From NCBI GenBank assembly GCA_977006965.1, contig OZ345363.1:1240001-1304000 (forward strand): a stretch of 64,000 bases of DNA, read 5' to 3'. This document shows positions 1 through 12,359 of the stretch, piece by piece. Source of the DNA: Phymatolithon calcareum. Lineage: Eukaryota; Rhodophyta; Florideophyceae; Hapalidiales. Both the position numbers and the translations under genes were made by a program. Each line of letters starts with the position of its first letter. The stretch's first letter is position 1. The notes beneath the pieces are model-generated. The model was given only the letters and a program-made list of their open reading frames with translations, had not been told where the DNA came from and did not search any database.

Positions 1-3000
1 GAGTTGGGAGGATTTTGTCGTCTTGAACGAAATAAAAAAGCACGCGACTTTGCTCTCCGCTTCCCCATCGATTTCTGATGCTGCTGCTATTCGCCGCCTT
101 CTGGGATGCAATGCGTAAATTGAAACTGTGCCGACAAGGCTTCAAGACAACATAAATGGCGCAATGTGGCTAGTAGTTTTTGTGATGAAGTTTTCGGGGT
201 TGGGGCGCATTCGGTAGCTTCACTATGTCGCACCCGGTGTTTGCGGTCACATCTATCACGTGAACTGTAGCACAAACTAGTACCGAAAAGCCGACCCCGA
301 CAGTCTTAAGAGTGTAACTGACGGCTTTAGATTAAACAACTAATTAGTTGCAAAAAACGTGAACTGTAGGAGCAATCAGCGATACTCACTCTTCGTTTCT
401 CTGCTTCGCACACCGCTTCACAGTCTGATTGCTCTCCTGGGTAAGAACCATAAAGGGGCTTGTAATTCTACTAGGGCTTCGGGGCACTTATCTCTAAGTG
501 TATTGCAAAGACATGGACTTCACGCTGCGGGCTGCCCTTGTCAGCGGAGTGCCACGGTTTTATTTTTTCTCCAACAGATGAAATCAAAGGTGGTTCCATG
601 AAAAAAGTTTCTCTCGGTGCACTGTTGATAAGTCGAGCCAGGTTGAATGGAAAATTCTTGCACGTAAAAGGCATTTATGCTGCACATGCATTCTTGCCTC
701 CAGAAACCCAGCACTGTGTTGCTGAATCGATAGTGATCCAACTTGTAGGAGGCAGGAGTAGAGTACACGATTTTTTAAAATGCTCGGCGCAGTTATGAAT
801 GGATCTACTGGGTCTGTGAACTTGAAATGTCCCATGAGGCCAGAACTTTGTGGGAACAAGAGCCAAGTAGCATCTTGACCCCGGAGCCGTGCGGGCCAAC
901 AGGCGTCCGCTACATAATTCATAGTTGGGAGGAAGACTAAAGGGACGGAGTTAATGTCCAATAACATGGGTTCTCACGGTGCCGACATACTACAAGTCTG
1001 GTTGACAGGAGCCGTCCCATGGACAGGTATAAAATGCTTCTATACTCTGTAATGGTGTTACTAGAGTCCCGGTGAACACCACTACAACATTGTGCTCTTC
1101 CCTGCCATTAAAGTTTTCCTGTTTTATTCAACTCTGTGAAAGATCTTGCATCCATGATCTTTCAATTCGAAAGATCATGGAGCCACCCGGTCGCTGCGGA
1201 CGGCCTCTCCACGAAGGAGAGCTGCAGGCGGAGAAGACGCCAAGAAGCGCTCTCAGGCGAACCACTCAAAATCGGACCAAGATATCAAATCGGATATAAC
1301 AAACGCCACCGACCTCGGCAAGTGGAATCAAATGAAGCCTTCAAGACGTGCTAACCTCTTAAGGGATAAAGTAATCATCATCATCATCATCAAATTCTAC
1401 TATGCGAACAGACTTTTGGGCCGAAAGTAGATTGTCCGCCTTTTCTCGTTGAGTTGGTTCACAGACCAGAGAACTACTGTACTGTATGGTTTTCTTCTCG
1501 CTTTCTTACTTCAGCACAAGAATCGAGGTGGTAAATGAGACATTGAATTTCCAAAAGCATCGGAAATGTAGTCCAAATCGGAAAAATTCAGTACACTAAA
1601 GTAGTCCCGCTGAAAGACGGTTTTGAAGGTCGATGTTTCATTCCTTCTCGGTGCTTTACGTCATTTTATACGTATTAACCGCACTCTCAGAAGCCAGAAG
1701 GACTCAACGTCCAAATCTATTTCTTCACCGTGACTACACCCGCAGTTGTAAAAAAGTACAGAGCATTACTAGGTACAGTATCATATTGTACTCAGTGGCT
1801 TCCCTTCTGTATCTGTGGCTCTTTTTTATTATCAAAAATTAGCATGTGATTCAGTAGGCTCGCCGAGCCCTTGTATCATACTTTTATTTTAATTCATTAT
1901 TTTCGCCAGTCAATTAAGTGAAAATTTGAAAACAATTTTTTATAGCTGCTATGATACACAATTATGAAAAGTGGCACATTTCTAGGACACGTTTCAATAA
2001 ACTATGCAAGACGGTGGAACAATGACACGGGCGAGTACGACATGGAAAATTCTCCAAGGAGGCAAGGGTGACGAAGGAAAAACGTTTTGCCAATAAATTG
2101 GTTATTTGTTTGCGCGCACGCCGTGTCAGTCGTGTGACGCGAAACGGGAGACCAAGAAAGTGCCCAAAGGAGATGATCGCTGTATCGCAAAAAACGTAAT
2201 AATTCATCTCAATATTGAAACAGTGCGCCAAGGCATCTGTGCCGCAAGCGCTGTGGATTTGCAGTAATATTTTCTTTTGTTGCAACCCCTGACGTGCTGC
2301 CCAATTTGGCCCGCTCGAGAGTTCAGTGCCAGGCAAAACGTCAGGCGGTGGCTGATTTACAGTATGATCGCCGTGGAGTCTGATCAATTTTGCCAAACCG
2401 GAATGAAGCGCGGAGATCACTAATGGAGGCGCCATAATTTATTGCCGATCTTGCGGCTTCAGACACAAGTTGCGCACAGCTCATCGAGCGCATCGTCGCA
2501 ACGCGAACTGCGCAGAGGCCCGAATGCAAAGAAGAAGCAGAGTGTCCTGCAAGATCGTCAAGGTAGTAGGGCGGCTTGGATGAAGATGTTGGGGCCGGCG
2601 AAGGTCTCGGATTCGCGATTAACACCGTACTGTAGACGAAACCGGGAACGGTAAAGGCAAGCACTCACGAAATGGACGATCTCTATCACTGTAATGCTGC
2701 CCATCGGTACAGAAATAGAGCTGACAGGTAACACATTGTCTAATTGGCTCTTGAATAGAAGAGCGAGGATGGCCGTTGCGTTTTTGAAACAGAAATTTCT
2801 GTTTTTCCTCAGTAAAAAAACCTGACCTGCCGCCTGCTGTGAAGATTTAATGGTTTTTTCAGAGATATACGCATGGTTGAAAGAAGGAAAGGGGCTATTA
2901 GAACTTGATTTATAGGGCCAAGTCCACAATGGAACGTCGGACTGGTTCCACCCAAGGTATGAAATCTGCGGATGAAAATGTAGAAAAGCCTTAGAAAACA

Positions 3001-3857
3001 ATGCAAAAAAAGCTCTACGATAACTGTATGCATAGTATGGAACAGGAGAGCACTGAACCCAAATTTAGGACTCCGTATGCATGTTTGTAATAAGGGACGT
3101 ATGACTGTTTCCGCTTGAAAATGTACGCAAAATTGGACAAGGAAATGGTGCGATTCGTTTACAATTCTTTTTCCAAAAAGGTAGTCCTCGTATGAATCTG
3201 CGCAAAACTCGACATATTATAAATAAAAATTTCAGCATTGCTCCTTTGGGATATTTGTCGTGGCGCCACCACTTGGAAAACGTGATTCTAGAATCACGAT
3301 ATATTTTTGATACGCGCCGGAAAGCGATGATCGAGTTCGTTTCGATCACATGGCAGGAAGTTGTTCTGAAAAATATTGCGAAAATTAATCAAGTACAGCC
3401 TTTACAGATACCCTAAGTGCCACGTTGCCCGCCCTCAGATCGTGGAAAAAGGGACCTCCACGGCGCACCCCCATGGCAGCGCGTCATGCACGTGTTCATC
3501 CGATCCATTGTCACATACATCGCTCTTGCGCGAAGGTCGTGGATGTGCGTGCGCGAAGCGTTCAAACATGGGTGCGCAAATGGCGGCGAGCCGATGGCGT
3601 ACTCCCCTCTCATTTTTTCAAATATTCTCAAGCATGGTATATGAGGCTGTTGCTCCGGGCATCTGTTCCCCACCCAACAAGCCACCCACCAAATTCATGC
3701 AACTACATCCAAATCGACTATCCTCCCCTTCCTTCTCTTCCTGCGTCTTGCTCCTAAGCAACGGTCGCATCCATCGCCGCGCATCCCCATTCAATCTCCC
3801 ACCTACCTCGCGGCGCAGCTTCCGAAAGCACTGCATCGCTGATCCACGGTCCAGTCA
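1..3857. other. Gene-poor leader region, no supported gene
   Basis: No open reading frame here combines an ATG start, sensible composition and a recognisable domain. The longest ATG frame (157 codons, minus strand, 1962-2435) is about what chance would give in 64 kb. Visible structure is limited to a 31-bp inverted repeat at 1151-1181 (13-bp perfect arms around AATTC) and an ATC microsatellite at 1374-1392. The last few hundred bases should hold the promoter of the zinc-finger gene that starts at 3858, but no unambiguous TATA element stands out. Confidence 0.6.
1151..1181. repeat. Short inverted repeat, 13-bp arms
   Basis: TCCATGATCTTTC and its exact complement flank a 5-base spacer. It is one of many small palindromes scattered through the non-coding parts of this window. 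Confidence 0.8.
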
Positions 3858-5036
3858 ATGGCGTTGCACGACGAGTATCTCTGGACTGCCGATTTTGCCA
3901 TGGACGCCCGCAACCGCACGGCGACCGCTTCATGGGTTTCTGGTGCAGGTGTAACGCCCAAGCAGCCGGCCCCGATGCATCCCCTTCCGCACCAAACACA
4001 GCGCGGATATCCGATGAGTCAAGCACAGGATCATCGCCAGCAATACATCGATCCATCTCGACAGTATTACTCAGCTGTGGACAATTCGCAGCTTTCCCAT
4101 ACGATGCCGCCGCGTCATCATGCACAGCCGCAAATGCTGAATCACCTCACGCCTTACGAAGAATTGCCGCAACCTCCGGCGCGTCAACCGCCTCAGAGCT
4201 CGTTATGGCAACGCCAGCGGATACCGCCCCAAAACACATATCAACCCCCGGCAGCATCGGGCGGTTTTACTGGTCTGTACAATTCATTCACAGGATATCC
4301 CGGTGTGAATGAGGAAATTATGGATAAGGCCCTGCAAGACTGTGGTCCGGGATCTGGACATGCAGATGGACTATCCAAAGGTCGATCAAGTATTCTCAGT
4401 AGCGTGAGTGAGGATTTGAACTCCATGGCTGGGCCTGCAGATCCCCTCCCGCCAGCAAGTGTACCATATGCGTCGAGTATCAAAGCTGAACGCTTACCAT
4501 ATGCCATGCACTCCAGGGTGGAGACCACAACGAGCAGTAGTGGTCCCTCCCATCCGGTGATGTCGATGGGAAAACCGGTCGGAGTGATGGGCGGGGGTGC
4601 GGTGCAGAAAAACAAGCAGCGACGTCGCTACGCCAAGCCGAAGAGCTCTCGTTACTGCCATCTGTGTGCTCGACATGAGCGAGCGGTAAAAATGCACCCA
4701 TGTGGCAATCTTGACCTTGGCATTTGTCAGAAGAGCGTGTGCGAGAAGTGCTTTGATGTATACGGTCTAGATCTAGGGGCTGCGCGTGCACCACGCGTGC
4801 CTGGACATAGCATGTGGACTTGTCCGCATTGTCAAAACAATTGTCCATCAAAGGCAAAGTGTCATGCTTATGATCGACAGACAGAGCGGAGACGAATGAA
4901 GACAAGAGCGAAAAAGCTCGGGCTTCTTCATGGCATGCAGGGAGGTAATGGGATGTCCATGGCAAATGGTATGTCCATGGGTATGCCGGTAGTAGCACCT
5001 CATATGGGTGGCGTTGGGCCTCGGGAATCGACATAG
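3858..5036 (+). CDS. Nuclear protein with a ten-Cys zinc domain (CDCA7/zf-4CXXC_R1-like)
   Basis: The ORF encodes 392 residues from an ATG at 3858. The N-terminal two thirds are rich in Pro, Gln, Ser and His and look disordered. A basic stretch near residues 255-265 is followed by a Cys-rich domain with cysteines at about 267, 270, 282, 290, 295, 298, 322, 325, 329 and 335. The spacing C-x2-C, C-x2-C-F and W-x-C-P-x-C-x3-C-P resembles the zf-4CXXC_R1 domain of CDCA7-type chromatin proteins, including the aromatic residue before the third CxxC. A second basic segment (ERRRMKTRAKK) and a Gly/Met-rich tail follow. The family is nuclear and binds DNA or chromatin, so a regulatory role is likely, but no target can be inferred. 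No intron is apparent. The stop is followed by a long gene-poor stretch. Confidence 0.8.
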   Translation: MALHDEYLWTADFAMDARNRTATASWVSGAGVTPKQPAPMHPLPHQTQRGYPMSQAQDHRQQYIDPSRQYYSAVDNSQLSHTMPPRHHAQPQMLNHLTPYEELPQPPARQPPQSSLWQRQRIPPQNTYQPPAASGGFTGLYNSFTGYPGVNEEIMDKALQDCGPGSGHADGLSKGRSSILSSVSEDLNSMAGPADPLPPASVPYASSIKAERLPYAMHSRVETTTSSSGPSHPVMSMGKPVGVMGGGAVQKNKQRRRYAKPKSSRYCHLCARHERAVKMHPCGNLDLGICQKSVCEKCFDVYGLDLGAARAPRVPGHSMWTCPHCQNNCPSKAKCHAYDRQTERRRMKTRAKKLGLLHGMQGGNGMSMANGMSMGMPVVAPHMGGVGPREST

Positions 5037-7893
5037 CACTGTGCATTTTGATATTGCCGTTCTTTTTGCACACTGACAGTGCTCAGTACAATGCCCTTCC
5101 TTTCCGCACCTCTCTTTTTTCCCCGCTGACTCGAGTAAATTTTCAACTTGTAGTACTGTCGTTCCTCATTGCCCCACAGAATTCTTCGTGGTAGTTACAT
5201 ATGTAGGCTATTCGGTCTTTCTCCTTTTTCAGTGAACTACCGAAGAGAGATCATCTGTGCCGATATACTTCACTTCTTCGAATCTACCCATTTCGGAAAT
5301 TCTGTCCGGTCCCCAGGCTCGTAACATGGTGCTCATCAGCGTCAGCTAAACGCTGTATGGCAAGTTGAGAACGGTTACGGAAGGGGCTGTCAAACCCTAT
5401 ATCCTTTCTAGATGAGGAAAGTTGTACGAAACCTCTTCCCGTCGCGCTCTTCGACTAACGGCAAATACCTTGAAAGAACGCCAATACATCGCCCGCGTTT
5501 AGAGTGCAATGTCTACTTGTCCCGAGGACGCCATAGGAAAGGAGCAGAAACGCACAGGAGTCGTTGAATGGACGGAACGAGGAACGGAGAAGTTCTGTTC
5601 ACAAAGTGAACGGAGACAAGAGCGATGCTGACACTGTTTACGAAGTTCCCGAATCTTATGTGTAAGGCACGCGCCGGCGGCTGTCGACGGGTGGCGACTC
5701 GTGGGCAGTGGAACTCCGAAATACAGTAAGCTGAAGGAGTTCCAGACGTTGCGGTGCGTTTTCGGGCTTGCCCGCCACGCATCTTCTGGGCACATGATGT
5801 CAACCAGCTCCCAATGGCGACCAATGGTAATGATTGTCATTCCCGATTGGTCGCCATCGTCGGCCGCCATCAATATTGTTTTCCTCTCTCTCGCCAGAAA
5901 TTTCTATGTTTTGTGGATGGGCGATTGTTAGTAGGAGAGGTGGAGAGGACAGGGAGAAAAACGTGGAAGTGATAGTAGAATGCTTTCCGTTAAGATTGCA
6001 TTCCCGAACAGGGGATGCGATGTGGATGATGAGGTTGAGCGCCTATATCATCTAAACTCCAGTCAAAAATCTATCGGAGGGTGTGTAGGGCAGTAGATGT
6101 TTTTTGAAGTAAGACTGCCGTTCAACGGAATCTCACGCGTGAAAGTCCCTTGCCTATCACTCATCGATTGCGGGTGCAAGTGTCCATGCAATCAAGATGA
6201 ATGTGTCCCATACTCTTGTGAGTTGGCCATCTCAGATCTGCAGCATTAATCTTGGGAACGAGAGGGGTTTAAATCTGTAGGCCCATTGTGACTGCGTAGG
6301 TCCCCGGCGGAAAGGAGTTTCTAACGTGTTGCTATTCAGGGTATGCAAATGCGTATAATGCCAGAGCCTTTCTTTGTTTCTCTCTGGGGACCGGCGCAGG
6401 AGATCATCGGTAGTTCATTATCGTGTAACCATAGACGCTCAAAGCCTCCGGTCTAATCGAATGCGTTTGTTCGTACCTTACTCACAATCATGGTCGCGAT
6501 GGGAACCTACTGTTCGGTCTGGCTCTAGCGCTGGGCAAGAGGCAAAAAGAAACACGGACATGCCAGGAGCCCGTGCGTTTGTGTCTCCTCAATTGCTTCA
6601 TGAGGTTGTACTGGGCAGGCTAAGGTGTGAAGCAAATATTTACGGTTTGTTGCCAAGGTCAGGGTTCCTATGACGAACTCTGGCCGTCTATTTCATCTTT
6701 ACTGTAGCATGCAGTATATCCGCCAACAGTATATCCACGCTGCTGATGCCGATGAAGTTGGTGAAGAGAACGAGGAAGCAAGTGGCGGGTGTGAGCTTGG
6801 CCGATCATTTTTGGAAGTGAAACTGGGAACGCGAGAGATCGGGAACAAAGTGCTTTGTTGCTGTTATTTCGACAGCTTGCTCCTGAAGGGAAATCAGACG
6901 CAAGTGGCTTGCACGACGCGCACTGGAGCGCTTCCGATCGAAGCAGCTGCTTCGGTATAATATTGCCCTCCCACTGTACTTATCATTTCGACAACTCAAA
7001 TGATACTGCACCTTCGGGCGTACAGTGCTCACCCAACGGCATCGTCCTATGTTTCTCAGTGTTTTTTGATTGCGTGCAGTTCCAACGCTCTTCTTCGCTC
7101 TGCTTCAAACATTCCCTAGCATAGAAACAGCACGTACCGCATCGATACCGCGCCACGCTCTCTCTCAGGAGCTCAAGGCGAAATCTGCTTATCTGTCCCA
7201 GAAATGCATGTCACGCTACTCAGCAGTACAACTTTGGCTTTCACGGTCCTCATTTCCCCAAGCAACGATGAAACGTACAACGGTGGAACGAAAATTGAGG
7301 ACGCAAATATATTTTTTCTATTCTGAGACTGTAACGTAGCACCATCTCCTTCACATGCCGGCCCAGATGATGATCAACTGCGCCGGTATTATGTGAATGC
7401 GAACGGATTTTTCTCGCTCTCTATCACCCCCTTGGGTGATCACAACTCTTCGCAGGGATCGTATTTCAGAATGCACTGCATTGGCAGTTACAAGTACAGT
7501 ACTGTAGACAAGAAGCTGCCAACACTCAATGCAGACCTTATTCTGAAAACCCGTCAATTCACTCTCGTGTGGATGTCCAAGCAAACGTGTCCTTGCCTTC
7601 GAGATCCATATTCAACAAGCTCTCATCTATCAATGGATGAGTGCTTTTTCTGAATCATGATGATGATCATGGATGACAGCGCAACGGGCGATGATCGCCC
7701 TGTGCGATCTCCCGTTATCGCGCAATGCCAGCTTCCCTGAATGCAGTGTTCCGTGTGGAGTCCCGGACGACCTTGGATGGAGCCATGGGACGTCCACATG
7801 CAACAGAATTACCTTAGCGCGGTTCATCTCTTTGAAAACTATTATTATTCTTGCCCTTCGCTTCACTCTCCGATCGCAACGCTCGGGTTTTTG
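5037..7893. other. Intergenic region without a supported gene
   Basis: Frames of about 100-124 codons occur on both strands (for example minus 5499-5873, ATG start) but show no recognisable domain. A perfect 12-bp inverted repeat (ATGGCGACCAAT and its complement) lies near 5815-5853 with a spacer of about 20 bases. Nothing else is supportable. Confidence 0.5.
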
Positions 7894-7936
7894 CTGCTTC
7901 TTTCGAGCACCCATGATGGGTGCTCGAAAGAAGCAG
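7894..7936. repeat. 43-bp perfect palindrome (21-bp arms, 1-base centre)
   Basis: The arm starting CTGCTTCTTTCGAGCACCCA is followed by a single central base and then its exact reverse complement. Perfect arms suggest a recent origin. It lies just outside a TIR element that begins near 7949. Confidence 0.9.
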
Positions 7937-7948
7937 AATGATCATCGG

Positions 7949-8634
7949 TCAGAGGAAGGGCACATGATCATTACAGCAGGTGCGGGTAATTATGAAATAT
8001 GCGGGTAATTGTGAAATGGCGGCTTTTTATCAAAGAGTAAAATGAATTACATGATTTTGTCCAATTCTTGGCTTTTGTTTTTTCAATATCTGAACTTCTA
8101 ACAGGGCCACTACCAAATCGCTTGGCACAAAACCGATGAGCTTGGAATATTCTGAATCGCCGTACAGAATTGAATTATTACGCACTTTTCGGCTTAAAAA
8201 TCCACATAATTACCGACGTGGGAGACGATAATGTGCACGTCACTCACCGGCATAGGCAAAACAGTGCACCTCAAATAGTGCAAATGAATATCTTGAGTCG
8301 TCGTCCACCTCTCAGAGTGCATCCTATGAAATTCATGTGAACAGTACATAGCAGTTTCTTGTGCAGTCAAAAATGCATGGTTTTCATAAACATGCAGATT
8401 ATGACGTTTCACAATTACCCGCACAAACGCACGACAATGCAGGAAACGTTTTTGGTTCCAGAGAGTCGAAATGTTACCACTTGTCTTCCGACTGACGTTT
8501 ACTAGGTTCAAATCATGATGCGGAGGCAGTTATCAAATTTGTTTTGAGTTTTGAGCACAGGAACCTGTTTTATTATTAAAATATTGAAAAAATTTCATAA
8601 TTACCCACACCTGCTGTATGTGCCCTTCCCCTGA
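7949..8634. mobile_element. Non-autonomous TIR element (MITE-like), about 0.65-0.69 kb
   Basis: The left end carries ACAGCAGGTGCGGGTAATTA followed by TGAAAT (from 7973). The right end carries the inverted version with one C/T difference, ending at 8617. The inverted match extends outward through GAAGGGCACAT and TCAG(A/G)GG, interrupted on the left by a 7-base insertion, so the outer limits may be 7949 and 8634. Subterminal copies of GGGTAATTGTGAAA recur inside (about 8005 and, inverted, about 8408). The interior is AT-rich and has no transposase frame. No target duplication is obvious, so the superfamily is not assigned. Confidence 0.6.
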
Positions 8635-11409
8635 TGGGCCCCTTCCCGGACCTTGACATACGTCATCCGTTGTGCAGTATCAAACAAAGAATGCGCACCC
8701 ACACCAATTTGCTGCCCTGGCTGGCCTGGTCTATTTGAATTAATGTATCATAATGTCACACCCAACCATACCGTACGTTACAAAAGCATGCGATCACACA
8801 AAGATTGTCATACAGGCAAAAGTCGGTGGAGATACTGGTTTGGAGCACTGCACTAGTTGTAATATTCTTCATGTCACGCAAGTGTTATTGGTGACCATTC
8901 TGTAGAAAAACGATCACCAATCGCCTCATCGCAATATGTGCAAAAATTTTCCACGTACGCGATCCACAACAGCCTCTGCATTACTGTATTTAACGCCTTC
9001 CATCTATTGATGGATCAAAAATAGCAGTCTTTCCTATATATTATATTCTATTTTATCAAATAGATTTGACTGCTATATTGGTAGACCACTTTCCACAAAG
9101 GCGTTTATTCAAGAGAAACCTGACTGTGATCTGATGCTTCGGTTTTCTCTACAGAGCAGACAAAATATAGCCTCTGGCGCGGAGCAAACTGTCTTATCGG
9201 CCATGCCAATTACTCTTAGGGGCGATATGGCAGTACTGTCAGCTCGATATTCTCTCCATTTGCCATCGAGGTTTTCTGACATCGAGGTAGAAGCTGGTTC
9301 TGTTCGCGTACCTACAGAATGGTCAAACAGTGAAAACAAACCCTTCAAGACGCACACGTGGATATCTCCTGAAGTCCTTGGCGATTCCGCTATGATCACC
9401 AAAACGTCCTCGTGGACACGTGAAAGGATAAGCGAGGGTCTCACTGCGGAACATTAATTGAACTCTAAGCAACACCTCGCTTCAGAATACTTCCAATCTA
9501 GCTCTTTCAAAGGTTAAGGACATCTTGAACTGCAAATACAAGATTCTTTCACGTCTTTGACGTAAGAAAATGTGACCTTGGACCGATACATATTGCATAA
9601 TTCACCTGGAATTGAACATTTTCAACTATCATATCACTTACATCCAAACTGAGATCTATTCGCCAGACGGTCAACATCCGTTGCAGGTCTAAGAAGCAGA
9701 AGCTTAATTTTGATTATTTATTTTAATCACTAAATATTTCCTCGCCAGGGAGATCAAAATAAGTTGCAACTTGGATTTTCTATAGAATTTGAATAGGGGA
9801 AGAAAAAATAAGTTTTTTTCCCAGGACGTAAGAACAAAATAATTTAGTTGTAGTATTCAATAATTTGAGGAAGTGCACAGAACATGAAAGCAGTCAAGAC
9901 GCGGACCGCATTGGTCCGGTGAGATTAGCTTAGTGTTCGCTCGCGTATATAAAAACAAGACATATGTGTTCCGTAAGAGAGGAAAACAAAAGTGTAAAAC
10001 GTACTCGTAGTTGGTCCTCCCGTATAAAATGGTCCAATGGGCTACGCCCACGAAACTTATTGTACCCATTCGGGCCTCATACATTTGTTATCCTCGCTTA
10101 CGTAACACATCTCATAATATCACCAGGAGAAGTGTCATACCGAATTTTAATAATAGGCGTGTGTGGCGTCCGTATGAAGCAGAGCAGGTAGGGCGAAAAT
10201 GTATCATAAAAGTAGACGGTTGATAGAAGAAATCCAGCTCGCCGCTCGCGTATCATTATGGACCGTAATGCCGCGAAGCCTCTCGTTTGCAAGGATCGCA
10301 TTCTGGAGAAAAATAATCGAGAAGTAGGTTTTCGAGCGGTGCCCTGTGCACTGTACACAAAATGTGCACGGCGAGTTATCTAGAGCTCGCGCCCGTGGCT
10401 TTCGTGATTTTCGAAAGTTGCCCACGAAAATTCGAGATGTTGCCGTTGTGCACTGGACGAATTTAATCATTTTTTTCAAAATTAAAGGGAATTTGGTAAA
10501 ATGACCACCATGCACTGCCGAACTGTAATGCGGGGCAGATTGAAATTAGGAGGTCCAAAAAATAAGCGATATTTATGGATTAGAAAATTACAGAGCCCCT
10601 GCGTTATTTGCGGTCATGGGGGCACCAGGCATCTCAATAAAACGACACTAAATACGCAGAAGTCTGACTTTGCACTCCTTACAACTGCAAAAGTGGAACA
10701 TTTAAGAGCAGCATGAGTTGAGAGAGATGACTTCAGATCTGAATTTCGATGGTAAAAGGTCTGTCCATTTTGGAAATGGGGAAAATTGTCGTTTTTACAG
10801 AAAAAGGCGTGTTTATAAACCTCGATGAGTAGCTTTATTTTTCGAAAATTTAAAAATATTGGAAATCAAAGTTGTTTCGTTCTTTTTCGGGATTAGATCC
10901 CTTCGACGACCAGATAGTGTAGACATACCCACTTCTACCTTCGAACCGCAAAGTGGACCAGACCCTCTTCTTGTACTGCTTCTTTGATAGATTCCTCTGG
11001 AGTCCCTAGTCTGGTTCTGGAATGCCACAGAGTAAATGGCATAACCTACGGATGCACTATCCGTACGATGCTCCTTAAGCCTAAATGGACCAAACGAGAG
11101 AACAAAACGGGCAGAACTGACCCAAAACGGCACTGAATGACCCCCCAAGCGAGACCTTTGTCCCGAGTTATCAATGGCGATCAGTCTCACGCCAAACGAG
11201 TTTTTCCGTTTTTCCCCTTCTTTGGCTTTTTGCAGCCATCATAGTCGAAACCTCGACATCATGTAAGCGAGATATCAAAAGCGCTAGTTAGTTTCCTCAT
11301 TCCCCCACGCGAGGGGGGCCAGGGACTAGAATAAAACGATAACCATACACAGTAGACTTGCCGAGAAATCATCGCGGCACTCGCGCGAACTCGGGTCTCA
11401 ACGGTCCTG
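8635..11409. other. AT-rich intergenic region without a supported gene
   Basis: No frame here has a recognisable domain. Frames of 107 and 111 codons on opposite strands around 9109-9457 lack ATG starts and similarity. Near 8990-9105 an imperfect inverted repeat (AACGCCTT ... AAGGCGTT with inner ATAGCAGTC ... GACTGCTAT) encloses about 115 bp and may be a tiny foldback remnant. Confidence 0.5.
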
Positions 11410-11771
11410 AGGCCCGGTCTATACGCGAACAGATCTGTTCATGTTCGCTATGACAAGGTTACGAAACCCTATCATAGCGAGCAGATTTGCTTATGCCGTC
11501 TATACGCCAACAACGCGCAGATTTGGAAGCATCTGCCCAAAACACATACACAGTAAGCACTGCTCTTCCAGCATTCCCGCCAATTCCAAGCGGGAAGTAT
11601 TGTGCCCCAGTATTACCTCGTCTACTTCCTTTCAACTTCACATCCAAACTCAGACGAAGTAATTCTAGCAGGCCATCGCATCACCACCAAGGTGAGGCAT
11701 ACCCCACATATCAGCCACCGACGGGCTGAAGTTCACGTCGGCAAACTCGCGCCAAAAAAAATCATTTCATC

Positions 11772-12182
11772 ATGACTGCATCCCCTGTGCCCACCGTTCG
11801 GCAGCAAAGTCCAGACCAGCAACAGCGGTCTCCGATGCCAGCGACGTACCCACCCACCGCTGATGTGTGTGCAGATGTACCGGAGCCACGCCCGTCTGAA
11901 AGTCAAGGTGGTCCCGAAATTGGGCAAGATGGGAGCACTAGCACAGTACAATCTTCGAAGCGCAATTTCAAGGGGGAGCGAGGTTCTAATTTCGCGCCAA
12001 TTAGTAAAATGGCGGGCAACTCGAGCAGACAAGCAAAGTTAACCTCTTTCCCGCAACTTCGGAGGTCTCCAAATCTGTTCAAATGGGCCGTTAAAATGTT
12101 CAAATGCGCCGTTGAAATGTTCAAATGCGCCGTCTCGAAGTTCACGACAGCCAATTGTAAGACGACAAGTTTTATGCTATGA
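11772..12182 (+). CDS. Hypothetical ORF inside the TIR element (136 aa)
   Basis: An ATG frame of 136 codons lies within the Harbinger-like element. The N-terminal half is Pro/Gln/Ser-rich, followed by a basic section (SSKRNFKGERGSNFA). The C-terminus contains a short repeat, roughly LFKWAVKMFKCAVEMFKCAV, encoded by the 21-bp tandem repeat at 12077-12139. It does not resemble a DDE transposase. It could be a remnant of the element's second (DNA-binding) protein or captured host sequence, or it may not be coding. Confidence 0.25.
   Translation: MTASPVPTVRQQSPDQQQRSPMPATYPPTADVCADVPEPRPSESQGGPEIGQDGSTSTVQSSKRNFKGERGSNFAPISKMAGNSSRQAKLTSFPQLRRSPNLFKWAVKMFKCAVEMFKCAVSKFTTANCKTTSFML
12077..12139. 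repeat. Tandem repeat, 3 x 21 bp
   Basis: Three head-to-tail copies of GTTCAAATGCGCCGTTGAAA plus one base occur with a few substitutions. They lie in the 3' half of the Harbinger-like element and encode the KMFKCAV-type repeat of the ORF there. Confidence 0.85.
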
Positions 12183-12359
12183 TACGAATTAGCGAACATG
12201 AACAGATTTGTTCGCGTATAGACCGGGCCTGATATGTGGACCTCTTGCCCTTTGCTGACGGTCCGAACCAAGATCATAACAACACCCGGGCTTGGTGGTT
12301 ATTTTACCAAATACGGGAAAGTACGTGGTCATTTTGCCAAAAATTCCCCAATTAAAAAT

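Larger units (their letters stand above)
11411..12229. mobile_element. PIF/Harbinger-like TIR element, 819 bp
   Basis: The 5' end reads GGCCCGGTCTATACGCGAAC and the inverted repeat continues for about 40 bp to ATGTTCGCTA. The 3' end (12190-12229) is its reverse complement with a single mismatch. TGA flanks both ends (11408-11410 and 12230-12232), giving a plausible 3-bp target duplication. A GGCC-starting terminus with a 3-bp duplication suits PIF/Harbinger elements, although that family usually duplicates TWA. No DDE transposase is present, so the copy would depend on proteins made elsewhere. A 136-codon ORF and a 21-bp triplicated repeat lie inside. Confidence 0.7.

Noticed and set aside
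1962-2435. 157-codon ATG frame, minus strand
   Set aside because: About one such frame is expected by chance in 64 kb on two strands, and no domain or low-complexity signature supports it.
3376-3954. 192-codon plus-strand frame overlapping the start of the zinc-finger gene
   Set aside because: It lies in a different frame, has no domain and overlaps the supported ATG of the downstream gene.
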